Assembly (NCBI GenBank): GCA_015062285.1
Contig: SUUY01000003.1
Location: 1 to 64,000 of the forward strand
DNA from: Alphaproteobacteria bacterium
GTDB taxonomy: Bacteria > Pseudomonadota > Alphaproteobacteria > RF32 > CAG-239
Length of the DNA stretch: 64,000 nt
Direction: 5' to 3'
Shown: positions 24,950 through 34,757 of the stretch, piece by piece
Layout: the number at the start of each line of letters is the position of its first letter
How positions within the stretch are numbered: the first letter of the stretch is position 1
Notes under the pieces: generated by a model
Database searches by the model: none
What the model was told of the DNA's origin: nothing
Seen by the model: the letters and a program-made list of their open reading frames with translations, nothing else
Program-made: the position numbers and the translations under genes

Positions 24950-25894
24950 TTATGAGCACATTCCTTTGCCGGCAACACGGATAAACGGAACCTTATTTTT
25001 GAGTAGAGGATATCGAGATTCATGTTCTATGGAGCATACGTCTTTGATGAAACTATTGCAGTATTTTTCAGGAATTCGTAATTTCCTTAATTGCACCTCC
25101 CAAAACTTGGGGATCTTGGCAAGATCTTTTCCTAAATAGCCTCCAACATCGTTGTAGTTGGCTCTTTTTGCTCCTTCAATTACCTTGTTAACAATAGCTG
25201 TTCTATATTCAATGAGTTCGGGATCTTTTGCGTGTTCATCCGCATAACAATATGCACCTGGTAGCAAACCTCTTGCTAAATACAATGGCATGTTTAAACC
25301 TTTTGTATGGTGTGGTATGCCGACACGTTCGCCGTGTTTTATAAAGGGTTGCAAATCAATAATAAAAGCTTTGTTATCTACTGCAGAATACAAAATATTG
25401 CCAGTATTACAAAATAATCCCCCTCCCACATCTATTGAATATTCGCGAGAATTTAAAAAATGCATATCATCATATAACTTATCAATTACGGTATCTGGCA
25501 TATTAGCAATGGTTTCTGACAAGACTTTAGTCCGAATTAAGGCATCTTCATTATCTGGTTTAGGGCGCCCTGGTTTGTGCACTTCAAGAGAAAAACCCGG
25601 AGAATATAAATTGATGGTAATAAGTGCGCTTCCGTCAATTCTTTTATCTTTACCCCACCATGCTATCGGTTGGGCAAAGTTACGATCTTCAAAAATATTT
25701 TCTTGAAGACTAAAGCTACCTTCAGTCAATAGGTTTCGCAATTCTTTTAATGGTGGAGCGTTATGACTTACACGGACTGTATATTTAGGTTTAGTGTGAA
25801 CTTTATAAACAGTAGCTTCCTCTCCTTGTCCCAGAGGATGCTCGCTCATAGAAAATAAAATTTCGTCAATATCCGGTAAATCATGATCAGTCAT
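24950..25894 (-). CDS. Kinase-like protein of unknown role
   Basis: 314 residues from the ATG at 25894, which has AGGAG upstream. The N-terminal part has a protein-kinase-like glycine-rich loop, HPLGQGEEATVYKVHTKPKY, followed by YTVRVSH in the position of the ATP-anchoring strand. Later, YSIDVGGGLFCNTGNILYS and KAFIIDLQPF could correspond to the catalytic loop and the metal-binding Asp of a diverged kinase fold. There is no membrane segment. No neighbour shares its operon. It could be a small-molecule kinase, a toxin, or a translocated effector; the sequence alone does not decide. Confidence 0.5.
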   Translation of the reverse strand: MTDHDLPDIDEILFSMSEHPLGQGEEATVYKVHTKPKYTVRVSHNAPPLKELRNLLTEGSFSLQENIFEDRNFAQPIAWWGKDKRIDGSALITINLYSPGFSLEVHKPGRPKPDNEDALIRTKVLSETIANMPDTVIDKLYDDMHFLNSREYSIDVGGGLFCNTGNILYSAVDNKAFIIDLQPFIKHGERVGIPHHTKGLNMPLYLARGLLPGAYCYADEHAKDPELIEYRTAIVNKVIEGAKRANYNDVGGYLGKDLAKIPKFWEVQLRKLRIPEKYCNSFIKDVCSIEHESRYPLLKNKVPFIRVAGKGMCS

Positions 25895-26132
25895 TAATTT
25901 TCTCCTGAAAATTTTGATCAAATATAAGTCATTTTCAGAATATTGTCAAACATTTTGTCAATTTAGTTTATTTTTTTGTGGCATAAGGTAATTTAACTTA
26001 AATTATATCTTGTTTTGCTTTAAAAATACTGTGCTTTTTTTTAATAAATGTGGTTGCAAATAAAATATATATAAAGTATAAAATATAAAAATAACGTACG
26101 TTTAATTTTATGTTTTGTTTGTAGAGACTGCG
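25895..26132. other. Divergent promoter region
   Basis: About 240 bp of AT-rich DNA between the kinase-like gene and the second sugar locus, presumably holding both promoters. I do not see a distinct operator or repeat. Confidence 0.4.
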
Positions 26133-26990
26133 ATGCCTAAAGTTTCAGTGTTAATGCCCGTGTATAAAACTGAAGAGTCTTATTTGCGAGAAGCAATTGA
26201 GAGTATTCTAAACCAAACATTTAGCGATTTTGAATTTTTGATTCTAGATGATTGCCCTGATGACGATAGAGAAAAAATTGTAAAATCATACAAAGACAAA
26301 CGTATAAAATATACTAAAAACGAACGTAATCTAGGTATTACCCCCAGTAGAAACAAGCTCATTGATATGGCTAAGGGCGAATACTTAGCAATTTTTGATC
26401 ATGATGATATATCTCTTCCTACTCGTTTGGAAAAAGAAGTAAAATTTCTTGACGAAAATATTGAATATGGAGTTGTTTCTTCGTGGACAAAGCACTCTAA
26501 CAAAGACAAGATTATCAAACACCCGATAACAGACCACGATATTAAAGTTGCATTGATTCAAAATTGCGAACTTGCTCATTCTGCCGCTATGGTCAGAAAA
26601 TCCATACTTGATGATAACAATATCAGATACGAAGCCGATTTTTCGCCAAGTGAAGACTACCGTTTGTGGTTTAGGTTGGCAAAATTAACCAAATTTCATA
26701 ATATTCCGGAAGTTTTATTTATTTATCGGTGGCATGATAACAATACTTCTATATCGCAAGCAAACAAAATGATGAACATGACATGGAGAATCAGGGCATT
26801 ATTTAAAGCTGAATTTGCTGCAGACTATCAGGAGTTTATTTCTAAAGCTAAACATACGGCCAATATAACTCTGTTTGGATTTATTCCCTTTTTAAAAATC
26901 ATAAAACAAGAAAACAAAACAAAAGTTTATTTGTTTGAAAAAATATTATTGGCCAAAATCAAGACCAGTAGTCGATTGGGAGAAAAATAA
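26133..26990 (+). CDS. GT2-family glycosyltransferase
   Basis: 285 residues from the ATG at 26133 (an upstream TTG frame is less likely). VSVLMPVYKTEESYLREAIE opens the GT-A fold. ILDDCPDDD replaces NDGSTD, IFDHDDIS supplies the D-x-D and SEDYRLWFRLAK contains the ED motif of the inverting base. RYRW-type IYRWHDNNTSIS near residue 210 is common in O-antigen transferases. It is the first gene of the locus leading into rmlACDB, outside the tRNA island. Confidence 0.87.
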   Translation: MPKVSVLMPVYKTEESYLREAIESILNQTFSDFEFLILDDCPDDDREKIVKSYKDKRIKYTKNERNLGITPSRNKLIDMAKGEYLAIFDHDDISLPTRLEKEVKFLDENIEYGVVSSWTKHSNKDKIIKHPITDHDIKVALIQNCELAHSAAMVRKSILDDNNIRYEADFSPSEDYRLWFRLAKLTKFHNIPEVLFIYRWHDNNTSISQANKMMNMTWRIRALFKAEFAADYQEFISKAKHTANITLFGFIPFLKIIKQENKTKVYLFEKILLAKIKTSSRLGEK

Positions 26991-26991
26991 T

Positions 26992-27879
26992 ATGAAAGGT
27001 ATTATATTAGCCGGAGGCAGTGGAACAAGACTTTATCCTCTAACCAAAACAACATCAAAACAATTGTTGCCGGTTTATGACAAACCGATGATCTATTATC
27101 CGCTTTCTACTTTGATGCTGTTTGGCATTAAAGACATTTTGATTATCTCTACACCGCAGGATACGCCAAATATTGAGCGTTTGTTCGGAAATGGATATAA
27201 GCTCGGTCTCAATATTCACTATGCCATTCAAAATGAGCCAAAAGGAATTGCCCAAGCTTTTACCATTGGAGCGGACTTCATCGGTGATGATGATGTTTGT
27301 TTGATTTTGGGTGATAATATCTTCTATATGGGCGAACAATTTCATACCTTTAGGGACGCAGTTAAGAACAATGAAGGTAAATGTGCTACCATATTTGCCT
27401 ATCATGTTTCTGATCCGGAACGTTTTGGTGTGGTTGAATTTGATGAAAACCATAATGCTGTTTCCATTGAAGAAAAACCAAAACAGCCAAAATCCAACTA
27501 TGCCTCTGTAGGTTTGTATTTTTATCCCTCCGATGTAGTGGAAAAGGCTCGTAATTTAAAGCCTTCTGCTCGTGGTGAGTTAGAAATTACCGATCTTAAT
27601 AATCTATATTTGCAAGAAAAACGTATGTCTGTGGTACCAATGCGCAGAGGCAATGCTTGGCTTGATGCCGGAACACCGGAAAGCTTAATGGAATCTGGTG
27701 CTTTTGTGCAGATTATTGAAAAACGCCAAGGCCTAAAAATAGCCTGTATTGAAGAAATAGCGTATCGTCGCGGATTTATTAATGATGAACAAATGTTGTC
27801 TCTAATTAACGAACTCAAAGACGGAAACTATAAGACATATTTGAAAAAAGTATATGAGGAATACCATGAATTTTATTAA
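26992..27879 (+). CDS. rmlA: Glucose-1-phosphate thymidylyltransferase
   Basis: 295 residues, the family's usual length, starting two bases after the previous stop. MKGIILAGGSGTRLYPLTKT is the RmlA signature; ILGDNIFYM and GNAWLDAGTPESLMES are further family motifs. It makes dTDP-glucose, the shared precursor of dTDP-L-rhamnose and of the dTDP-3-amino sugars suggested by genes downstream. Confidence 0.97.
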   Translation: MKGIILAGGSGTRLYPLTKTTSKQLLPVYDKPMIYYPLSTLMLFGIKDILIISTPQDTPNIERLFGNGYKLGLNIHYAIQNEPKGIAQAFTIGADFIGDDDVCLILGDNIFYMGEQFHTFRDAVKNNEGKCATIFAYHVSDPERFGVVEFDENHNAVSIEEKPKQPKSNYASVGLYFYPSDVVEKARNLKPSARGELEITDLNNLYLQEKRMSVVPMRRGNAWLDAGTPESLMESGAFVQIIEKRQGLKIACIEEIAYRRGFINDEQMLSLINELKDGNYKTYLKKVYEEYHEFY

Positions 27880-28414
27880 GACTGAGATTGAGGGCGTTGT
27901 TATTCTTGAGCCTCGAGTATTTGAAGATGAACGCGGATATTTCTTTGAAAGCTATAATGAAGCAGATTTTGCAAAAAATGGGATTCCTAATCATTTTGTA
28001 CAAGATAATCAGTCAAAGTCAGGTTATGGCGTCATCAGAGGTTTGCATTGTCAGTTAGGCGAACATTCACAAGCCAAATTGGTAAGAGTGCTCAAAGGTA
28101 AAGTTTTAGATGTAGCTGTTGACATTCGTAAGGGCTCACCGACTTTTGGGAAGTATATTGCCGTTGAATTATCGGCCGAAAACAAGCGTCAATTGTTTAT
28201 TCCTCGTCATTTTTTGCATGGTTTTGCTGTTTTGAGTGAAGAGGCCGTTTTTGCCTATAAGTGCGATAATGCTTATTGCAAAGAATCTGAATTTGCCGTT
28301 CGTTATGATGATCCGAAAATCGGCATTGATTGGCAACTTCCCGATAATGATATAATCGTATCGGAAAAAGATCGTTTAGCAAATCGCTTGGAGGACATTC
28401 CCAGTGAGCGATAA
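27866..28414 (+). CDS. rmlC: dTDP-4-dehydrorhamnose 3,5-epimerase
   Basis: 182 residues from the ATG at 27866, which overlaps rmlA by 14 bp and has GAGGA upstream. Cupin enzyme with FEDERGYFFESYNEADF, VIRGLHCQ holding the catalytic His, RVLKGKVLDVAVDIRKGSPT and FIPRHFLHGFAVLSE. It epimerises C3 and C5 of dTDP-4-keto-6-deoxyglucose. Confidence 0.97.
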   Translation: MNFIKTEIEGVVILEPRVFEDERGYFFESYNEADFAKNGIPNHFVQDNQSKSGYGVIRGLHCQLGEHSQAKLVRVLKGKVLDVAVDIRKGSPTFGKYIAVELSAENKRQLFIPRHFLHGFAVLSEEAVFAYKCDNAYCKESEFAVRYDDPKIGIDWQLPDNDIIVSEKDRLANRLEDIPSER

Positions 28415-29234
28415 GATATTGGTTACCGGAGCTAATGGCCAGCTTGGCACCGAATTACAAAAACTGCTACCGAATGCAATGTTTGCCGATGTTGATGTAT
28501 TGGATATTACTGACTTAGAAGCAGTTAGGAAATTTGTAAACGATAATCAAATTGATGTTATTGTGAACTGTGCTGCATATACTGCGGTTGACAAGGCCGA
28601 AGATGATGTTGAGTTAGCTCAAAAAATTAATGAAGATGGCCCACGCAATTTAGCCTTATCGGGAGCAAAAATTGTTCATATTTCAACAGATTATGTTTTT
28701 AGTGGCACCAACCACAAACCATACTTGCCGGAAGATGAGGCTAATCCGGTTTCTGTTTATGGCAAAACCAAACGTGCCGGAGAATTGGCGGTATTAGATA
28801 ATGCCAAAGTAGCAGTTGTTATTCGCACTGCTTGGCTATATTCGGCTCATGGCAATAATTTTGTAAAGACTATGCGTAGGCTTGGAGCAGAAAAAGAAAG
28901 TTTGAATGTTGTGGCAGATCAAATCGGCAGCCCAACATATGCCGGAGATTTGGCTCAAGCTATTGTCACCATTTTGCCGCAAATAAATGAAGTTAATAAA
29001 GGAATTTATCACTATACCAACGAAGGTGTTTGTTCTTGGTATGACTTTGCAACCGAGATTATGAATTTATCGGGTTTGGCTTGCAAGGTTAAACCGATTT
29101 CGTCTTCAGCATATCCGACCAAGGCGACTCGCCCGTTTTATAGTGTGCTTAGCAAAGAAAAGATTAAAAACGTATTCAACATTGAAATTCCTCATTGGAA
29201 GGAGAGTTTAGTAAAATGTCTAAAACAATTTTAG
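28404..29234 (+). CDS. rmlD: dTDP-4-dehydrorhamnose reductase
   Basis: 276 residues, GTG start overlapping rmlC by 11 bp and preceded by GGAGG. ILVTGANGQLGTELQKLLPN is the nucleotide-binding loop, HISTDYVFSG and VYGKTKRAGE give the catalytic Tyr-x-x-x-Lys. It performs the last step to dTDP-L-rhamnose. Confidence 0.96.
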   Translation: MSDKILVTGANGQLGTELQKLLPNAMFADVDVLDITDLEAVRKFVNDNQIDVIVNCAAYTAVDKAEDDVELAQKINEDGPRNLALSGAKIVHISTDYVFSGTNHKPYLPEDEANPVSVYGKTKRAGELAVLDNAKVAVVIRTAWLYSAHGNNFVKTMRRLGAEKESLNVVADQIGSPTYAGDLAQAIVTILPQINEVNKGIYHYTNEGVCSWYDFATEIMNLSGLACKVKPISSSAYPTKATRPFYSVLSKEKIKNVFNIEIPHWKESLVKCLKQF

Positions 29235-30223
29235 TTACCGGCGGTGCCGGATTTATCGGTTCTAACTTTGTACCATATTTCTGCGAAAAATATCCGGAAT
29301 ATAAAGTTATTAACTTAGATAAGCTGACTTATGCCGGCAATTTGGATAATGTCAAAGAATGTGAAGCCATGCCAAACTATGAGTTTGTGCAAGGCGATAT
29401 TTGTGATGCCGAGTTCATTGAAAATTTGTTTGTTAAAAATGACATCAGGGGTGTAATCCACTTTGCGGCTGAAAGCCATGTTGACAACTCAATATCCGGT
29501 CCGAGAGCGTTTATTAATACCAATATTTTAGGCACGTTTAATCTTTTGGAAGCTGCGCGTAAACTTTGGATGAGCGCTCCCAACCAATATAAAACCGGTT
29601 ATGAAAATTGCCGTTTTCACCATATCTCAACTGATGAAGTTTATGGCACTTTGGGCAATGAAGGAATGTTTGAAGAAACAACACCTTATGCTCCCAACAG
29701 CCCTTATTCTGCCTCTAAAGCAAGTTCTGACTTTTTGGTAAGAGCATTTCATCATACATTTGGTATGAATGTGACAACTTCTAACTGTTCAAACAATTAT
29801 GGACCCAAGCAGCACAATGAAAAGCTGATACCGAAGATTATCAGCAACTGTTTGAACGAGAAACCTCTGCCAATTTATGGCAAAGGCGAGAATATTCGTG
29901 ATTGGCTGTATGTTTTGGATCACTGCAAAGCAATTGATTTGATTTATCACACCGGAAAAGCTGGCGAAACATATAATGTCGGTGGCAGAAACGAGCGCAA
30001 TAATATTACGATTGTAAAAACAATTTGTGCGATTTTGGATGCTAAACATCCACGTGCCAACGGCAAAAAATATGAAGAATTGATTACCTATGTGCAAGAT
30101 AGAGCCGGACACGACTTCCGCTATGCCATAGATGCCACCAAGCTTGAAACCGAGCTTGGCTGGAAAGCTGACGAAAACTTTGATACCGGAATTGTTAAAA
30201 CCGTGGAGTGGTATTTGAGATGA
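29216..30223 (+). CDS. rmlB: dTDP-glucose 4,6-dehydratase
   Basis: 335 residues from the ATG at 29216 (GGAGAG upstream), overlapping rmlD by 19 bp. ILVTGGAGFIGSNFVPYFCE, HISTDEVYGTL and PYSASKASSDFLVRAFHHTF with SNNYGPKQHNEKLIP are diagnostic. It supplies dTDP-4-keto-6-deoxyglucose both for rhamnose and for the ketoisomerase encoded next. Confidence 0.97.
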   Translation: MSKTILVTGGAGFIGSNFVPYFCEKYPEYKVINLDKLTYAGNLDNVKECEAMPNYEFVQGDICDAEFIENLFVKNDIRGVIHFAAESHVDNSISGPRAFINTNILGTFNLLEAARKLWMSAPNQYKTGYENCRFHHISTDEVYGTLGNEGMFEETTPYAPNSPYSASKASSDFLVRAFHHTFGMNVTTSNCSNNYGPKQHNEKLIPKIISNCLNEKPLPIYGKGENIRDWLYVLDHCKAIDLIYHTGKAGETYNVGGRNERNNITIVKTICAILDAKHPRANGKKYEELITYVQDRAGHDFRYAIDATKLETELGWKADENFDTGIVKTVEWYLR

Positions 30224-30621
30224 TATATGAAATTTATGATTTTAAAGTCAGAGGTGACCATTCAGGTAAGTTAGTCGCTCTTGAAAAAGGGCATGATTTA
30301 CCATTTGATGTAAAGAGAGTATACTATATTTGGGATACAGATGCAGGAGTTATTAGAGGTAAGCATGCACACAAAAAACTTGAGCAGATGATTGTTTGTA
30401 CTTCAGGTAGCTGTGATTTCATACTTGATGACGGCAAAAGCAGAGAAACCGTACATTTGAATAATCCCGCACAAGGATTATACATCAAACACAATATTTG
30501 GCGTGAATTCACCAACTTTTCTAAGGATTGTGTAGTAATGGTTTTAGCTTCTGAACACTATGATGAGGCTGATTATATAAGAAATTATGATGATTTTTTG
30601 AGAGAGGTCGATAATGATTAA
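30220..30621 (+). CDS. fdtA: dTDP-4-keto-6-deoxyglucose 3,4-ketoisomerase (FdtA/QdtA-like)
   Basis: 133 residues beginning in an ATGA overlap with rmlB. It is a cupin of the WxcM/FdtA family: VKRVYYIWDTDAGVIRGKHA contains the conserved R-G-x-H-A-H motif, with FILDDGKS and GLYIKHNIWREFTNFSKDCV following. It moves the keto group from C4 to C3, the first committed step to dTDP-3-amino-3,6-dideoxyhexoses. The aminotransferase for the next step is encoded three genes downstream. Which epimer is made (Fuc3N or Qui3N series) cannot be read reliably. Confidence 0.87.
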   Translation: MIYEIYDFKVRGDHSGKLVALEKGHDLPFDVKRVYYIWDTDAGVIRGKHAHKKLEQMIVCTSGSCDFILDDGKSRETVHLNNPAQGLYIKHNIWREFTNFSKDCVVMVLASEHYDEADYIRNYDDFLREVDND

Positions 30622-32131
30622 ATTATTACTTCTTTCTTGTGGCACAAATGCTTGTTATCATTGCGCTAAAACCTTGAAAGAAAAGTTTGAAAAAGATTTT
30701 TATATTATTGGTGCAGATATTAATGAAATCTATCTAACACCAACTTGTAATTATTTAGATGCTTTTTATAAGGTTCCGTATTCATCTTCTCCTAATTATT
30801 ATGAAATAATTTTAGAAATATGCAAAAAAGAAAAAATTGATTATATTTTACCAAGTTTTGATTCTGATCAAAAACTTTTTTACCCTGAAAATGAAGATTT
30901 AATTAAACTTAACGTAAAGTCACTAGCGGTTAATTTAGAAACTCTTAAAATATATGATAACAAAGAAAAGATGAATTCTTTTTTGAATTCTAACGGAATT
31001 TTAACTCCTAAAATTTTTAGCCAAGATGAAATTGAAAACAATAAAGATTATTTTGTTAAACCTAAAAATGGTGTTGGTTCAATTGGTGCAAAAATTGAAA
31101 CAGGCTTCAATATTAGAAACATTAAAAATGCTCAAGATTTATTAATTCAAGAAATATGTTTAGAGCCCGAATATACAGTTGAATGTTTTAATTTCAATGG
31201 AATTATTCGCACAATTACAAGAGAAAGAATTGCCTCAAAAGCAGGAGTTTGCACCAAAACAAAAATATTTAATCATCCAAAGCTTGAAAAAATTGTCAGC
31301 GATTTTGCAAAAAAAGTCAAATGTCCACATTGTTTTAACTTGCAATTTATGAAAAATTCTAACAATGAATTTGTTATAACAGATGTCAATTTAAGGCTAG
31401 CTGGTGGAATGAGCTTATCGACTGCTGCTGGTTGGGATGAAATTTCTGCTTTAGCTAAAATAATGCTAGATAAAGAGGAAGATGAAATTTTTGAAACTCT
31501 CCCAGAAAAAATTCAACCTCAATATGTAGTTAGAGCATATACAGACATAGTAACAAAAATCGAAAAACCAATTGTTGCTTTTGATTTTGATGGAACACTT
31601 TTAGATAGTAGAAAACGCCATAGTGTTTTGTTGAATGATATTTTAAAAGAATACGATATTAATGTAGATTTATCAGATTTAATTGAATTTAAAAGAAATA
31701 ATAAAAATAATGTGGATTATTTAATTTCGAAAAAAATTAATGAAAATCTTGCTAAAGAAATTCAATCAAAATGGATTGATAAAATTGAAAGTGAAAAATA
31801 TTTGGAATTAGATATTTTATATCCTGAAACAATTGAAATACTTGAAAAATATTCTAGTGAATTTGATTTAATCTTAGTTACCGCAAGAAATAATGAGCTT
31901 GGTTTACAAAATCAAATTGATAAATTTGATTTAAGAAAATATTTTAAAGAAATTTATGTTGTAAATTCTGGAAAAAATACAATAGAGGATAAAGCTGAAG
32001 TTTTAAACAAGAAAAATGTAGTTGAATTTATAGGGGATACATTGAGTGATAAAAAAGCTGCAGAGATAGCAAAAATTGAATTCAAGCATTTTAATGATGG
32101 ATTTCATTCTAAAACAATTCTGGAGGATTAA
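30614..32131 (+). CDS. ATP-grasp / HAD fusion protein
   Basis: 505 residues. The first about 310 form an ATP-grasp ligase resembling the carbamoyl-phosphate-synthase large-subunit type (LLLSCGTNACYHCAKTLKEK, DYFVKPKNGVGSIGAKIE, VTDVNLRLAGGMSLS). The last about 190 are a HAD hydrolase (VAFDFDGTLLDSRKRH, LVTARNN, FIGDTLSDKKAAEIAK). Such pairs occur in surface-glycan loci, where the ATP-grasp domain may attach an amino acid or other acyl group to a sugar; that is inference. It overlaps fdtA by 8 bp and abuts the next gene. Confidence 0.75.
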   Translation: MIKLLLLSCGTNACYHCAKTLKEKFEKDFYIIGADINEIYLTPTCNYLDAFYKVPYSSSPNYYEIILEICKKEKIDYILPSFDSDQKLFYPENEDLIKLNVKSLAVNLETLKIYDNKEKMNSFLNSNGILTPKIFSQDEIENNKDYFVKPKNGVGSIGAKIETGFNIRNIKNAQDLLIQEICLEPEYTVECFNFNGIIRTITRERIASKAGVCTKTKIFNHPKLEKIVSDFAKKVKCPHCFNLQFMKNSNNEFVITDVNLRLAGGMSLSTAAGWDEISALAKIMLDKEEDEIFETLPEKIQPQYVVRAYTDIVTKIEKPIVAFDFDGTLLDSRKRHSVLLNDILKEYDINVDLSDLIEFKRNNKNNVDYLISKKINENLAKEIQSKWIDKIESEKYLELDILYPETIEILEKYSSEFDLILVTARNNELGLQNQIDKFDLRKYFKEIYVVNSGKNTIEDKAEVLNKKNVVEFIGDTLSDKKAAEIAKIEFKHFNDGFHSKTILED

Positions 32132-33526
32132 ATGGCAAAAATCTTAATTTCCTATTTTTCTGATTACGGCGAAGCAATGTACGATGCGACAACTAAAATA
32201 TTGCGGGAAAATGGTAATGATATATTTAGGTTAAATATAAATAATTCTAAGGTTTATATAACTAAATGGGGTGGAGTTAGTAAAATTGTTGACGGTGAAT
32301 TGCTTAAACAAATTGAAAAATTTTCTGCAGATATTGTTTTTAATTTCAATAACTCTTTACCTCAAAATTGTTATAAAATTTTACAGCCACATTGCAAAAT
32401 ATGCGTTATAGATGCTGATGCACCTGAAGTAGCATTTTGGAATAAAGAAATGTTTGAGAAATACTATGATAAATTTCTTATGCTTGGATTGCAATCTTAT
32501 TCCAAAACAATGTATGAAAGATATTTGAATAAAAAGATACCAGCTAATAAATATTTATACTTTCCACCAGCAACAATAGTGCAAAAAGAAAATCTAGCAT
32601 TAGATAAAAATATTTCATTTATTGGTTCCAATTTTTATCCAGAGATGATTCCAGAGGATGAATATTTTTATTCAAAAAATGCATTAAAACTGCATGATGA
32701 AATTGAAAAAAACTATTTTTATCCTTTTGCAGAAGCTGAAAAAAGATATAATTGTACTAATAAAATGTTTGAATATATTAGAGGGTATAATGCAGGACAA
32801 GAGCGCCTTAAATATTTACAACAACTAACAAATCTAGGGTTAATTTTATATAGTGTAAGAAATTGGAATAGAGTTGCGTACTACGACTTCGAGCTTGCAA
32901 AATGTTTTGATAATACAAAAATTACCACAATAGAAGAAAATGCTTGGGTATATAATACATCAAAAATATCTGTAAATATTTCACATCCTTTAGCTAAATC
33001 TTCTTTTTCTTGGCGTGTTATGGATATTATGGCATCAAATTCTTGCTTATTAATGGAAGACAAGCCAGATTGGCGAGATTTATTCGAAAAATATCTATCA
33101 AAAGAAACTCTCGAAGCTGTTATTTATAAAGATAGATTCGATATGAGAAAAAAAGCTATTAAACTTCTTAATGACGAAGAGTTAAGACTACGTTGTGTTA
33201 CAGATTTAAATAATGCAATTGAACAAAATGGAAGATGGGAAAACCGTTTCAAGGAACTTGAAAAATTTACAAATATAAAACTTCTTAATATAGATAATAA
33301 AAATAATGAAGTTATTTTTATTCAATGCGAAGAAAAAAGCACTGTTGAAATAGAAAATAATATAAAAAATAGAAATTTAACCCAACGACTCAAAATAAAA
33401 AATAGATTTAAAATCTTTTTCTACTCTTTAAGTTTAGCTCTTGCTCAAATTCCTATTTTAGATTTATTTCAAAGAAGAAAAACAAGAGATAAACTACGTA
33501 GCAAAATCAATAAATACTGGAGATAG
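32132..33526 (+). CDS. CgeB-like glycosyltransferase
   Basis: 464 residues, starting immediately after the previous stop with GGAGG upstream. The N-terminal half is a Rossmann-like GT-B domain (ISYFSDYGEAMYDATTKILR). The C-terminal half has the conserved SVNISHPLAKSSFSWRVMDI pattern, then SCLLMEDKPDWRDLF, resembling CgeB/DUF3880-type transferases. The last 60 residues are basic. It probably adds a sugar of this locus; donor unknown. High AT content and AAA/GAA-rich codon use match its neighbours from 30.6 to 35.7 kb but not rmlACDB. Confidence 0.68.
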   Translation: MAKILISYFSDYGEAMYDATTKILRENGNDIFRLNINNSKVYITKWGGVSKIVDGELLKQIEKFSADIVFNFNNSLPQNCYKILQPHCKICVIDADAPEVAFWNKEMFEKYYDKFLMLGLQSYSKTMYERYLNKKIPANKYLYFPPATIVQKENLALDKNISFIGSNFYPEMIPEDEYFYSKNALKLHDEIEKNYFYPFAEAEKRYNCTNKMFEYIRGYNAGQERLKYLQQLTNLGLILYSVRNWNRVAYYDFELAKCFDNTKITTIEENAWVYNTSKISVNISHPLAKSSFSWRVMDIMASNSCLLMEDKPDWRDLFEKYLSKETLEAVIYKDRFDMRKKAIKLLNDEELRLRCVTDLNNAIEQNGRWENRFKELEKFTNIKLLNIDNKNNEVIFIQCEEKSTVEIENNIKNRNLTQRLKIKNRFKIFFYSLSLALAQIPILDLFQRRKTRDKLRSKINKYWR

Positions 33527-33668
33527 ATATAAAATACTTTGCGTTTTATCAAAACAAAGCAAGCCTCAACAAAACATTCCCAATTATCATAATTATAAAA
33601 ATTGTTGCAACATAAGCACAATTTTAGTAGATATGATAGAATAAAATCAAAAACTAGAAGGAATTAAG

Positions 33669-34757
33669 ATGATTAAATTTTTAGATTTACATAAAATTAA
33701 TGAACGTTTTAGAGATGAAATTAATTCTAGAATTAAACAAGTTTTAGATTCTGGTTGGTATTTGTTAGGCAATCAAGATAAAACTTTTGAAGATAACTTT
33801 GCGAAATATTGCGGTGTAAAACACTGCATTGGTTGTGCTAATGGTTTAGATGCGCTAAATTTAATCATCAGAGCTTATGGATTTGGTGCAGGAGATGAAA
33901 TAATTGTTCCTGCTAATACTTATATAGCTTCAATTTTAGCAATTTCACAAAATGGTTGCACTCCTGTTTTGGTTGAGCCAGACATAAACACATACAACAT
34001 TAATCCCGATTTAATTGAAGAAAAAATTACCGATAAAACAAAAGCAATTATGGTTGTCCACCTTTATGGTCAAGCTGTTGAAATGGAAAAAATTTGGGCA
34101 TTAGCCAAAAAATATAATCTTAAAGTTATAGAAGATTCAGCACAAGCACACGGTGCAATCTATCAAGGCAAAAGAACTGGGTCTTTAGGAGATGCTTCAG
34201 GATTTTCTTTTTACCCAGGTAAAAATTTAGGTTGCATGGGAGATGGTGGGGCAGTTACCACAAACGATGATGAATTGGCAAAAAAAATTAGAGCTATTGC
34301 AAATTACGGCTCTGACTATAAATACCATCATATTTATAAAGGCATAAATTCCAGATTAGATGAAATTCAAGCTGGAATTTTAGATGTAAAATTACCTCAT
34401 CTTGATAAAGACAATGAACGCAGAAGAGAAATTGCCAAATATTATAGAAATAACATCAAAAACGAAAAAATTTCACTTCCAAAAACATACAATGAAAACG
34501 CTCATGTTTGGCATGTTTTTGTTGTGAGATGTGATAATAGAGATTTATTGCAAAAACATTTAGAAACAAATGATATTCAAACAAATATTCACTATCCAAC
34601 AGCACCACATAAACAACTTTGCTATAGCGAATATGCACATCTTTCACTTCCAATAACTGAAAAAATCCATAATGAGATTATTTCTTTACCTATTTCACCT
34701 GTTATGACAGACGAAGAAGTTAAAAAAGTGGTAGAGGTTGTAAATGCATTCAAATAA
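33669..34757 (+). CDS. fdtB: Sugar 3-aminotransferase, DegT/DnrJ/EryC1 family (FdtB-like)
   Basis: 362 residues, PLP-dependent. [20 protein letters not shown] is the usual N-terminus. [31 protein letters not shown] and [20 protein letters not shown] follow, the last carrying the PLP-binding Lys, then [16 protein letters not shown]. With the FdtA-like ketoisomerase it should make a dTDP-3-amino-3,6-dideoxyhexose. No N-acetyltransferase (FdtC-like) is seen in the window. GAAGGA precedes the ATG. Confidence 0.87.
   Translation: MIKFLDLHKINERFRDEINSRIKQVLDSGWYLLGNQDKTFEDNFAKYCGVKHCIGCANGLDALNLIIRAYGFGAGDEIIVPANTYIASILAISQNGCTPVLVEPDINTYNINPDLIEEKITDKTKAIMVVHLYGQAVEMEKIWALAKKYNLKVIEDSAQAHGAIYQGKRTGSLGDASGFSFYPGKNLGCMGDGGAVTTNDDELAKKIRAIANYGSDYKYHHIYKGINSRLDEIQAGILDVKLPHLDKDNERRREIAKYYRNNIKNEKISLPKTYNENAHVWHVFVVRCDNRDLLQKHLETNDIQTNIHYPTAPHKQLCYSEYAHLSLPITEKIHNEIISLPISPVMTDEEVKKVVEVVNAFK

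Noticed and set aside
24724..25023. 99-codon minus-strand ORF
   Set aside because: It runs through a terminator, the tRNA-linked element and the end of the kinase-like gene. It has no ribosome binding site; coding appearance comes from the GC-rich element core.
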